Of a stretch of DNA of 9,499 bases, positions 1 through 6,535 are shown one piece after another. This stretch comes from Methanobacteriota archaeon (lineage in GTDB: Archaea > Halobacteriota > Methanosarcinia > Methanosarcinales > Methanoperedenaceae). The notes beneath the pieces are model-generated. The model was not told the origin of the DNA. It saw only the letters and a list, made by a program, of their open reading frames with translations, and did not search any database. Made by a program: the position numbers and the translations under genes. Every line of letters begins with the position of its first letter. The stretch's first letter is position 1. The stretch spans positions 1 to 9,499 of the forward strand of contig JAHIFK010000288.1 in the NCBI GenBank assembly GCA_018900975.1, in the 5' to 3' direction.

Positions 1-400
1 GTCTTATTTCCATATCCGGTTCTTTCAATTTGACATTTCCGGCTTCACAATCCCTGATATCCATGATTGCGCGAATGAGGGCTGCGGATTCATGATATAG
101 TTTTTTTGCTTCTTCCCGGGTAAGCGAGGATTTCCTGAGGGACTCCTCACCGAGCTTTTCTTTTTCCTCAAGCATCCGGACAAGCTCCAGGAAACTCTTT
201 TTTTCCTTTTCCGAGAATTCTTTTTTATGAATGCAGCTCCATATCACGTCATGTACTTCTATGTTATTCCCGTTCACTTCCACATTTTCGGGAAGCGGCT
301 CTCCAACCCATGCCAGGAACCTGTGCAGCCCGTTTAGCAGGTGTTCTCTTTCTTCCTGTGTTATAAGTTCATCAAGCCCGGTTTGTTCTTTTTGTGGCAT
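1..400 (-). CDS. Small charged archaeal protein, DUF5788-like (3' end beyond the window)
   Basis: An open frame reads leftward from ATG at 400 through 133 codons without a stop to the window edge, so the C-terminus is missing. The product is a soluble, strongly charged, mostly helical protein with no signal peptide or membrane segment. Visible landmarks are HRFLAWVGE (residues 26-34), a Glu/Lys-rich helix (62-90) and the block LYHESAALIRAIMDIRD (101-117). This resembles, from memory, the archaeal family DUF5788, which has no known function; the assignment is tentative. There is no clear Shine-Dalgarno before the ATG, but a TATA-like AGTATAAAAATAG lies about 45-50 bases upstream. It is divergent from the stomatin operon and has no visible functional link with it. 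Confidence 0.7.
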   Translation of the reverse strand, partial: MPQKEQTGLDELITQEEREHLLNGLHRFLAWVGEPLPENVEVNGNNIEVHDVIWSCIHKKEFSEKEKKSFLELVRMLEEKEKLGEESLRKSSLTREEAKKLYHESAALIRAIMDIRDCEAGNVKLKEPDMEIR

Positions 401-440
401 AATAATTCGATGCGCATAGTGTATTTTTTATTTTCAATAG

Positions 441-453
441 CTATTTTTATACT
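441..453 (-). promoter_or_regulatory. Probable TATA box for the leftward DUF5788-like gene
   Basis: On the minus strand the sequence reads AGTATAAAAATAG. A start about 25 bases downstream would fall near 422 and give a leader of roughly 20 bases before the ATG at 400. Position and composition fit an archaeal TATA box; the transcription start itself is inferred. Confidence 0.4.
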
Positions 454-484
454 GCAATTATAAATATTAAATCAGGGTAAGTTC

Positions 485-493
485 TTTATATAA
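485..493 (+). promoter_or_regulatory. Probable TATA box for the stomatin-NfeD operon
   Basis: TTTATATAA lies centred about 37 bases before the ATG at 526. Transcription would start near 514-516, giving a very short leader that would just hold the GGGTGAT ribosome binding site. A second AT-rich element (ATTATAAATATT, 457-468) is an alternative if the leader is longer. Confidence 0.4.
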
Positions 494-513
494 CCTTGTA
501 CTATTGAAATCAA

Positions 514-520
514 GGGTGAT
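514..520 (+). promoter_or_regulatory. Ribosome binding site of the stomatin gene
   Basis: GGGTGAT, five bases before the ATG at 526, matches the archaeal 16S anti-Shine-Dalgarno (GGTGAT core) and supports that start codon. Confidence 0.6.
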
Positions 521-525
521 ATATA

Positions 526-1305
526 ATGGCATTTGAATTTCCAATAATGGCTGCTCTTGTATTGGTCGTATTAATACTTGCGCAGTCTGTAAAAGTCGTT
601 AGAGAGTATGAACGAGTTGTTATCTTCAGGATGGGGAGATTGATCGGGGTGAAAGGACCCGGGATTTTCCTGATCATCCCAATAATCGACAGTATCGTAA
701 AAGTTGATCTGAGGATAGTCACGATAGATGTACCGAAGCAGACCATAATAACAAAGGACAATGTTACGGTAGATGTTGATGCAGTCATTTATTATCGTGT
801 CATAGAGCCCCAGAATGCGATCACCAAGGTAGAGAACTTCTGGGTAGCTACCAGCATGCTCGGACAGACGACGCTTAGAGATATTATCGGTCAGATCGAT
901 CTTGATGACCTGCTCTCAAAACGCGATGAGCTTAATAAGAAACTCCAGGTAGTCCTTGACGAGGCGACAGACCCATGGGGTATCAAGATATCTGCGGTGA
1001 CCTTACGCGATGTGAGCCTTCCGGACTCAATGATGAGAGCCATTGCAAAGCAGGCTGAAGCAGAGAGAGAGCGCAGATCAAGGATAATCCTTGCAGAGGG
1101 TGAGTTCCAGGCAAGCATGAAGATGACAGAGGCTGCTGAATTATACCAGAAAGTGCCCATCTCCATGAGGCTGAGGGAACTCCAGACCCTTGCCGAAATA
1201 GCGCGTGAGAAGAACATGATAGTGGTCACGACAGGCGCCCCTGGCGGAGATATAAGCAATATTGCAGGACTGACCGGAGCCTTCTCAAAAACTGAACATA
1301 AATGA
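526..1305 (+). CDS. Stomatin-like SPFH/Band 7 membrane protein (p-stomatin)
   Basis: The 259-residue product is a typical prokaryotic stomatin. Residues about 6-23 form a single N-terminal hydrophobic anchor. It is followed by the SPFH domain with the family signatures VREYERVVIFRMGR (25-38), GPGIFLIIPIID and the stretch ISAVTLRDVSLPDSM. A charged, coiled-coil-prone helix rich in Ala/Glu/Arg follows (about 170-200), then a short hydrophobic tail (MIVVTTGAP). Stomatins oligomerise on membranes and organise microdomains. In Pyrococcus the hydrophobic C-terminal region of p-stomatin is cleaved by the neighbouring NfeD-type protease, and the same pair is encoded here with an ATGA overlap at 1302-1305. 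The length is close to that of the Pyrococcus protein. The start is supported by the ribosome binding site at 514-520. Confidence 0.93.
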   Translation: MAFEFPIMAALVLVVLILAQSVKVVREYERVVIFRMGRLIGVKGPGIFLIIPIIDSIVKVDLRIVTIDVPKQTIITKDNVTVDVDAVIYYRVIEPQNAITKVENFWVATSMLGQTTLRDIIGQIDLDDLLSKRDELNKKLQVVLDEATDPWGIKISAVTLRDVSLPDSMMRAIAKQAEAERERRSRIILAEGEFQASMKMTEAAELYQKVPISMRLRELQTLAEIAREKNMIVVTTGAPGGDISNIAGLTGAFSKTEHK

Positions 1306-2567
1306 AGGCTTTTTTTCTTTTTTTTGTTTTTCTTAGTCTTACGCATATAGCGGGAGCACAGGTCATCGTTGTCGAGCTGAACGACGCCATAACACCTGCC
1401 AGTGATGATATCGTGAGCGAGGCTCTTGCAAATGCACAGATTTCTGATGCGCAGGCATTGATAATAACTATGAACACGCCGGGGGGTGGACTTGATGAAA
1501 CAAAAAAAATACTTGACCATATACAGAATTCCCCGGTCCCTGTCATTGGGTATGTTTACCCCAAAGGCGCTACAGCATGGTCTGCCGGAACCATCATACT
1601 CCTTGCGACAGATGTGGCTGCCATGGCGCCGAATTCGATAATAGGCTCAGCACAGCCTGTAGAGATGTCAGGTGAGGGAATAAAGCCAGTAACAGAAGAG
1701 AAGATAATTAACGCGATCGTTGCGCTGGCAAAAGAGAAAGCCAAGCAGCACGGAAGAAATGAGAGTGCTGCAGAGCAGTTCATCACAACCAACCTCAACC
1801 TTAATGCTGAAGAGGCAAAGGAAGCGAAAGTGATAGAGGTGATTGCGGAAAGCATCGAAGACCTTCTGGTAAAGGTGGACGGAATGACAGTCAAGGGCAA
1901 GGTGCTAAAGACATCCGGAGTAGAATATACATATCACTCACCCTCCATGAGATTGATGATCATGAGCACACTTTCAAATCCCATACTGGCATCACTCTTA
2001 TTGTTTATCGGGATATATTCGCTCATATTCGGGCTTACAAGCCCGGGTTACGGCGCTGAAATATTCGGAGTGATCTCATTAAGTCTTGGGCTTATTGGTC
2101 TTGGTTTCTCGATCAATGTTGCAGGACTTTTCCTGATAGCATTCGGGATTGGACTTATCCTGTTCGAACTGCATATTTCTACTTTCGGGATTTTCGGTGT
2201 GGCTGGAATAGCATGCGTTGCCCTTGGAACCATATTGCTCGTACCAACTGGCTATCCCAACATGTACTCTCCTGAATTCCAGACAAATATGCTATTGAGC
2301 CTTCTTGTGCCTGCTATCGTTTTAGGGATATTCCTTGCATTTGCAATATATAAAATGATGGAAATACGGGTAAAAAGACCTGTTGTAGGGGAAATAATAG
2401 GGGATACGGCAGAAACCATAGACGAGATAACACCTGTTGGTAAGGGTTATGTGAGATACCTGGGAGAATTATGGCTTGCAAAGTCGCAGGAGAATATTGA
2501 GCCAGGGACAAAAGTGATAATTGAAGGGAAAGATGGGGCAGTGCTCGTGGTGAAGCGGATAGGGTGA
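1302..2567 (+). CDS. nfeD: NfeD-family membrane-bound ClpP-class serine protease, stomatin operon partner
   Basis: The 421-residue product is a full-length NfeD (1510-type) protein. Residues 1-19 form a signal peptide-like segment. A ClpP-like protease domain follows (about 20-200) with MNTPGGG (57-63) and GATAWSAG (89-96). By analogy with the Pyrococcus enzyme, Ser94 and Lys134 form the Ser-Lys catalytic dyad; both are present and the spacing is nearly the same (40 versus 41 residues). Four or more hydrophobic segments occupy about 227-352, and a soluble OB-fold NfeD domain (about 360-421) ends the protein. The family degrades the hydrophobic C-terminus of stomatin. The start overlaps the stomatin stop as ATGA, so translation is probably coupled; no separate Shine-Dalgarno is needed. 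The gene looks complete and functional. Confidence 0.93.
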   Translation: MKAFFLFFVFLSLTHIAGAQVIVVELNDAITPASDDIVSEALANAQISDAQALIITMNTPGGGLDETKKILDHIQNSPVPVIGYVYPKGATAWSAGTIILLATDVAAMAPNSIIGSAQPVEMSGEGIKPVTEEKIINAIVALAKEKAKQHGRNESAAEQFITTNLNLNAEEAKEAKVIEVIAESIEDLLVKVDGMTVKGKVLKTSGVEYTYHSPSMRLMIMSTLSNPILASLLLFIGIYSLIFGLTSPGYGAEIFGVISLSLGLIGLGFSINVAGLFLIAFGIGLILFELHISTFGIFGVAGIACVALGTILLVPTGYPNMYSPEFQTNMLLSLLVPAIVLGIFLAFAIYKMMEIRVKRPVVGEIIGDTAETIDEITPVGKGYVRYLGELWLAKSQENIEPGTKVIIEGKDGAVLVVKRIG

Positions 2568-2571
2568 GCAT

Positions 2572-2916
2572 TTGAAAAAATCAATAACGATATTTGTGGG
2601 ATTCATTCACGACTTCGCAGCAGGCTGCTGGGCTGCGACCGTCCTGGCTATTTACTGGATCAACAATCTTCAATCAAGAAACCCGGAACTTACTCAGGCA
2701 CTTTCGCCACTGGAGACCGAATTCTTCTACCTCGGCCTTGCATGTGTTGGCATCGTGCTTCTTACTGGCATGGGAAGAACGTTCACCTATATTGAAAACG
2801 TCTATGGTGAGGACGCTGAAAAGCTCAGGAAAAAAATGCTTATGGTCAAACACATCCTGCTTTTCGGTATTTTCGGGACAGGCACATACTGGCAGTATAC
2901 GATGACGTTTGGTTAA
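2572..2916 (+). CDS. Small three-helix membrane protein of unknown function
   Basis: A 114-residue product starts with TTG, five bases after the NfeD stop; GGTGAG (2563-2568) just upstream can act as ribosome binding site, and no ATG or GTG start fits better. Three hydrophobic segments are visible at about 7-30, 51-67 and 90-108. Potentially functional residues are His13-Asp14 near the start of helix 1, the short motif GMGRTFTY (66-73) after helix 2, and Lys93-His94 at the start of helix 3. Paired histidines in helices could bind heme or metal, but that is speculation. I do not recognise the family with confidence. The tight spacing makes it the third gene of the stomatin-NfeD operon. Confidence 0.75.
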   Translation: MKKSITIFVGFIHDFAAGCWAATVLAIYWINNLQSRNPELTQALSPLETEFFYLGLACVGIVLLTGMGRTFTYIENVYGEDAEKLRKKMLMVKHILLFGIFGTGTYWQYTMTFG

Positions 2917-2922
2917 AAAGAT

Positions 2923-3332
2923 ATGAAAATCTGCCTGATCTCTCCGCCATTTCCTTTTTCCGGCAGAGTCCCGATGGCGCCGCCGGTACTTGAATATCTT
3001 GGGGCGCTAACGCTAAAGGCTATACCTGGTGCGGAACTTGAACTAATAGACGCCAATGTCCGCGAACCTGCGCCTGAGGATATAAATGCAGATATCATCT
3101 GCGAGCTCCTCAGTTACCTCTTGGAGATGAACTCCTCAAAGCCGCAAAAAAAAGCGGTCTTTTCTCAGTCTGGGCAGGATGGGAGACATCATCAGGCGAA
3201 GGACTGAAGATGTATCATGCTGCTGCAAAACAGGGTACGGACAGGGAAGAGGCTGTGAGGAAGATCAAGCAGATACCTGTGAAAAGGGCTATGAATAAGG
3301 CTTATGAGAAATGGAAGAAAGAGAGGGGATAA
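2923..3332 (+). pseudogene. Deletion remnant of a B12-binding radical SAM protein
   Basis: From ATG 2923 the frame encodes about 60 residues that look like the start of a cobalamin-binding radical SAM enzyme: MKICLISPPFPFSGR, then VLEYLGAL (residues 23-30) and ELIDANVREP (40-49). After about 3100 this frame becomes nonsense and ends at 3207. In another frame, roughly 3111-3332, a second conserved-looking stretch appears: DELLKAAKKSGLF, VWAGWETSSGEGLKMY, then TDREEAVRKIK, ending at TAA 3332. The second part resembles the later strands of a radical SAM barrel (the usual pattern is G.ES......L). The CxxxCxxC cluster motif and some 200 residues between the two parts are absent, so the gene cannot encode an active radical SAM enzyme. 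Family assignment of the first part is fairly firm, of the second part tentative. Confidence 0.7.
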
Positions 3333-3363
3333 GACTTGATCATTTATTCTCCAATTTTTGACA

Positions 3364-4818
3364 CTATTTTTTCCAGAAGGATGGGACGAAAAGCACGAGC
3401 ACGGTCATTACCTCAAGTCTTCCGATCCACATATTGAGTATCAGGACGAGCTTTCCGACAACCGGCAGCGACGCAAAATTCGACATTGGACCCACCTGTG
3501 AGCTTAGACCCGGACCCACGTTGCCAAGCGTAGTTGCGGACGCGCTGATGCTGCTCATGAAATCAAGTCCGAGCATGCTAAGTACAAGTGAACTTCCCAC
3601 AAATACCAGAAGATAAAGAATAAAGAAAGAGAAGATAGCCTGCATAACATCCTCAGGAATTACAGTATCTCCAAGCCTTATAGGTCTTACCATCTTGGGA
3701 TGGATGGATTTGTATATCTCACGGGCGCCGTATTTCATGAGAAGTACAACGCGTACTACCTTGAGCGCCCCGGCTGTGGAACCGGCAGAGCCTCCAACGA
3801 ACATTAGCAGCAGCAGGATAAGTTTGGTGGATTCAGGCCAGAGGCCAAAATCCGTGGATGCAAACCCTGTGGTGGTAATAATGGACACTACCTGGAATGA
3901 AGCGTACCTGACCGATTCTTCTACTGTTTTACCTACCTCCCATAGCTGCATGGTGATGACTGCGGTCGATGTAAGAATGATCATTGCATATACCTGGAAC
4001 TCCCTGTCGCTGATAAGCGACTTCCAGTTCACGTTCAACGTGCGGTAGAACAGGTTAAAGTTCGAACCTCCTATGATCATGAAAACAAGAATAATTAGTT
4101 CGATGTTGATGCTTCCGTAACCTCCGATGGACTGGTTATTTGGGGAGAAACCGCCAGTGGCAAGCGTAGAGAAAGAATGTACTGTGGCGTCATACATTGT
4201 CATACCAGCATAATAGAGAAGCCCGATCTCAAGGAGCGTGAAGATGATGTAGACCCGCCACAGGATCTGCGCCGTGTCTTTCAGTCTGGGTTTTAATTTA
4301 TCCTTCATCGGACCCGGGGCTTCTGACTTGAACATCTGCCTTCCAGCAACAGCTATCCTGGGAAGTATAGCAAGTACAAGGACTATGATACCCATGCCTC
4401 CGAGCCACTGGGTCATACTTCGCCAGAAAATGATGCTTTTTAGATCGTTATTTGAATACATCTCAATATCCGGTAGAATGCTCGATCCTGTGGTGGTGAA
4501 CCCGGACATTGCCTCAAAGAGAGAGTCTATTGGAGATATTCCTGCCAGCAGGAAAGGGATGCCCCCGAATACAGCAGCAAGCAGCCAGCCCATTGCCACT
4601 ATCACAATGCTCTCTCTGTGGGAAAGCTCCTCGAAATCTGATCTGAATATTTTCTCAAGCAGTAAACCAGTAAAGAACGTTAATATTGATGCTATCGCAA
4701 AGATCCGAATGGAGTCTGGCTCTTGATAATAGAGCGCCACCAGAAGAGGCGCTAACAGGGAAATCCCAAGGAACTTTATCACTGTTCCGAGTACGTTAAA
4801 AATGACCCTGTAATTCAT
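3364..4818 (-). CDS. trkH: TrkH/KtrB-type potassium uptake channel subunit
   Basis: The 484-residue product (from ATG 4818) is a complete TrkH-family translocating subunit for K+ uptake in the cytoplasmic membrane. All four pore loops with selectivity-filter glycines are visible: TTTGSS (108-113), ATGGFS (220-225), TTTGFA (315-320) and TLGNVGPG (430-437). The intramembrane gate loop GGSAGSTAGALK (342-353) and the C-terminal motif IGRLEVMT (465-472) also match the family. The frame is open back to an ATG at 4863, but a TATA-like element at 4869-4876 would place transcription start near 4849, inside that extension. MNYRVIFNVLG and the 484-residue length fit the family better, so 4818 is preferred. 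The cytoplasmic NAD-binding partner TrkA is not in this window. Confidence 0.93.
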   Translation of the reverse strand: MNYRVIFNVLGTVIKFLGISLLAPLLVALYYQEPDSIRIFAIASILTFFTGLLLEKIFRSDFEELSHRESIVIVAMGWLLAAVFGGIPFLLAGISPIDSLFEAMSGFTTTGSSILPDIEMYSNNDLKSIIFWRSMTQWLGGMGIIVLVLAILPRIAVAGRQMFKSEAPGPMKDKLKPRLKDTAQILWRVYIIFTLLEIGLLYYAGMTMYDATVHSFSTLATGGFSPNNQSIGGYGSINIELIILVFMIIGGSNFNLFYRTLNVNWKSLISDREFQVYAMIILTSTAVITMQLWEVGKTVEESVRYASFQVVSIITTTGFASTDFGLWPESTKLILLLLMFVGGSAGSTAGALKVVRVVLLMKYGAREIYKSIHPKMVRPIRLGDTVIPEDVMQAIFSFFILYLLVFVGSSLVLSMLGLDFMSSISASATTLGNVGPGLSSQVGPMSNFASLPVVGKLVLILNMWIGRLEVMTVLVLFVPSFWKK

Positions 4819-4866
4819 GTACGTTCTGATTCGGGTGTGATTTCTTAAACCTTGTGGCAGCATGGG

Positions 4867-4878
4867 AAAAATATTTAA
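4867..4878. promoter_or_regulatory. Shared divergent TATA element between trkH and rubrerythrin
   Basis: The palindrome AAATATTT (4869-4876) sits in the only intergenic space between two divergent genes. Read rightward, it predicts transcription from about 4898, some 30 bases before the rubrerythrin ATG. Read leftward, it predicts a start near 4849, about 30 bases before the trkH ATG at 4818. Both distances fit, so one TATA element might serve both directions. This is inference from spacing only. Confidence 0.4.
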
Positions 4879-4928
4879 CGAATCGCAGAAAAGAAGTTAG
4901 TTGAGTGGAAGTAAGACAAGGTGAAAAT

Positions 4929-5423
4929 ATGACAACTCAGGATAATTTGAAAGAGGCTTTTGCCGGAGAATCACAGGCGAACAGGAAATACCTGGTATTT
5001 GCTGATAAGGCAGACCAGGAGGGTTACAAACAGGTTGCCAAGCTGTTTCGCGCAGCAGCGGATGCAGAGACAGTGCATGCAAAGAACCACCTTAGAGTGA
5101 TGGGGGGCGTAGGAAAAACAAAGGATAATCTCAAAAGTGCTATCTCAGGAGAAACAGAGGAATTCAAGGAAATGTACCCCAGATTCATCGAACAGGCAAA
5201 AAATGAAAAAGTATCGGATGCCGTAATACTCAGTTTTGATGTTGCGAACCAGGTCGAGAAGATCCATGCTGGTCTTTACCAGAAGGCTCTTGACAGTCTT
5301 GGCAAGAACAAGGAGACGGATTATTATGTTTGCCAGATATGCGGCAACACGGTTGAAAATGGCGCGCCTGACAGGTGTCCTATCTGCAATGCCCCAAAAG
5401 GGATGTTCAAAAAGGTAGAGTGA
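4929..5423 (+). CDS. rbr: Rubrerythrin
   Basis: The 164-residue protein is a full rubrerythrin, a cytoplasmic NADH/rubredoxin-linked peroxidase that protects anaerobes against hydrogen peroxide. Residues 1-125 form the ferritin-like four-helix bundle with the expected diiron ligands: Glu14, Glu47 and His50 (AETVHAKNH), Glu75 and Glu78 (GETEEF), Glu110 and His113 (VEKIH). A C-terminal rubredoxin domain binds one Fe through CQIC (135-138) and CPIC (150-153). ATG 4929 is chosen because AAGGTGA (4918-4924) is a good ribosome binding site; the frame extends back to GTG 4905, but those eight codons are not family-like. It is followed nine bases later by a broken flavodoxin gene, probably its operon and redox partner. 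Confidence 0.95.
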   Translation: MTTQDNLKEAFAGESQANRKYLVFADKADQEGYKQVAKLFRAAADAETVHAKNHLRVMGGVGKTKDNLKSAISGETEEFKEMYPRFIEQAKNEKVSDAVILSFDVANQVEKIHAGLYQKALDSLGKNKETDYYVCQICGNTVENGAPDRCPICNAPKGMFKKVE

Positions 5424-5432
5424 GGTGAGTAC

Positions 5433-5746
5433 ATGGCAAAACTTGCGATGTGGAAAAGGCAGATGCAATAGCGATAGGTCTGGCTACTTACAAGGGCGCC
5501 GGAATGCCATCGGTTTTCAAGTACGTTGAAAGTCTTAAAAACGTTCCCCTGAAGAACAAGATTGGAACGGCCTTCGGGTCATACGGGTGGAGCGGAGAGG
5601 GGCCGATAGTATTAACAAATATGCTCAAAGGTTATGGGATGAATGTGATAGAGCCGTCATTAAGGATAAAACGCACTCCTGAGGCTGAGGGTATAGAGGA
5701 GTGCAGGAAGCTTGGGAAGAAGATAGCGGATATGGTAAAAAAATGA
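5433..5746 (+). pseudogene. Flavodoxin-domain protein with an internal out-of-frame deletion
   Basis: A well-placed start (ATG 5433 behind GAGGTGAG) encodes MAKLA, the typical beginning of a flavodoxin, but the frame then stops at TAG 5469 after 12 codons. A different frame, open from about 5447 to TGA 5746, encodes the C-terminal two thirds of a flavodoxin domain like that of archaeal FprA proteins: EKADAIAIGLATYKGAGMP, then FGSYGWSGEG, a conserved FMN-site motif. The strand-loop-helix FMN phosphate-binding segment and roughly 40-60 residues that should lie between MAKLA and DVEKADA are missing. An internal deletion that also shifted the frame explains this best. The remaining 98 codons are undamaged, which suggests a recent event or an assembly error. 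A GTG at 5450 could begin a residual product but lacks a ribosome binding site. Confidence 0.75.
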
Positions 5747-5776
5747 GTTGTAATCGCCTTTCATATCCCTATTTTA

Positions 5777-6505
5777 TTACCCGTACAACTCCTTGAACAG
5801 CCACCCGTACTCATGGGGTTCTGTCAGGAACTTCAGTTTCCCTATATCTCTCACCAGCCCATACATTTCCCTGTTTTTAACAAAACCCGATTCTTTGATA
5901 TTGGTCGGCGCTGATACCCGCAATTCAGGCACGTTATCGTATGAAGGATTCCTCACAATCTCATCTGTAAGGATAAAATATGCGCCCCCTCCTTTTTCCT
6001 TTATGGGTGAATATATCGATTCAAAGTCACGAGCCACCCAGTTCGCCATCTTGAGCACCTTGTTGGAAGCGTTGATCGTGAGATGCCCATACCCCGGTGG
6101 TATGATCACCTTGTCCCCCTGTTGCGCTTTTACCAGTATTACATCTTTTATTGAATTATTATCAGGTTGCTGCATGACATAATGGGCTTCACCGCTCAAT
6201 ACTTCGTATACTTCGGGAAATGTGACATCAGTCCCGGGCACGCAAGGATGATAATGTCCTGCTGTTTTTACGAATTCACACCCAAGCATACAGGGGGGAA
6301 TGACCGTAATATCGTACCTGAGCCCGTGCTCTTTCGCAACAGCCGCATCATTTTTGCTGAGCGACAGGTCGCGATACATATAATACAGCTCAAAATTTTC
6401 AGCAGAAGATAGCCATTTCCTGTCGTAAATGACATCTTTCATATCAAAAAGTGTCCTTATATTTGGCTTTACCCGCTTTGTCCCGAATTCCATCATAGTA
6501 TCCAT
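5777..6505 (-). CDS. pgi: Cupin-type (archaeal) glucose-6-phosphate isomerase
   Basis: The 242-residue product belongs to the metal-dependent cupin phosphoglucose isomerases of Euryarchaeota, which interconvert glucose 6-phosphate and fructose 6-phosphate. The signature TAGHYHP (81-87) supplies His84 and His86, PEVYEVLSG (97-105) supplies Glu98, and IPPGYGHLTIN (135-145) supplies His141; together these match the four metal ligands of the Pyrococcus enzyme. Compared with that ~190-residue enzyme there are about five extra residues between the HxH pair and the Glu, and a longer C-terminus. ATG 6505 has GGTG four bases upstream and a TATA-like element at 6526-6534; Met4 and Met5 are possible alternatives. 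It lies 30 bases after ccmF-C, so it may also be read through from that operon. Confidence 0.93.
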   Translation of the reverse strand: MDTMMEFGTKRVKPNIRTLFDMKDVIYDRKWLSSAENFELYYMYRDLSLSKNDAAVAKEHGLRYDITVIPPCMLGCEFVKTAGHYHPCVPGTDVTFPEVYEVLSGEAHYVMQQPDNNSIKDVILVKAQQGDKVIIPPGYGHLTINASNKVLKMANWVARDFESIYSPIKEKGGGAYFILTDEIVRNPSYDNVPELRVSAPTNIKESGFVKNREMYGLVRDIGKLKFLTEPHEYGWLFKELYG

Positions 6506-6525
6506 CTAACACCAATTGTGAATTT

Positions 6526-6534
6526 TAATATAAA
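6526..6534 (-). promoter_or_regulatory. Possible TATA box of pgi
   Basis: The minus strand reads TTTATATTA about 25 bases before the ATG at 6505, right after the ccmF-C stop. The spacing would give a leaderless or nearly leaderless pgi transcript, although a GGTG at 6510-6513 could instead serve as a ribosome binding site on a read-through operon message. Confidence 0.35.
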
Positions 6535-6535
6535 T

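Noticed and set aside
891..1520. Long open frame (209 codons) on the minus strand across stomatin and NfeD
   Set aside because: It is antisense to two well-recognised genes, has low-complexity lysine runs and no family-like motif.
3142..3157. Perfect CCGC-A8-GCGG inverted repeat, possible terminator or small hairpin
   Set aside because: The stem is only four base pairs and the stretch reads as normal coding (KAAKKSG) in the radical SAM remnant; there is no following T-run on the plus strand.
3333..3363. Terminators between the convergent radical SAM remnant and trkH
   Set aside because: There are short T-runs (CAATTTTTG, CTATTTTTTCC) but they are too weak, and partly inside trkH, to call with confidence.
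4274..4726. 150-codon plus-strand open frame inside trkH
   Set aside because: It is the antisense shadow of a complete TrkH with all pore motifs; its composition is not protein-like.
4819..4863. N-terminal 15-residue extension of TrkH from ATG 4863
   Set aside because: No ribosome binding site, polar residues not seen in the family, and the predicted transcription start lies inside it.
5433..5480. TAG at 5469 as a pyrrolysine codon in an archaeon that might use it
   Set aside because: A second TAG follows two codons later, and the conserved flavodoxin sequence is in a different frame, so reading through would not restore it.
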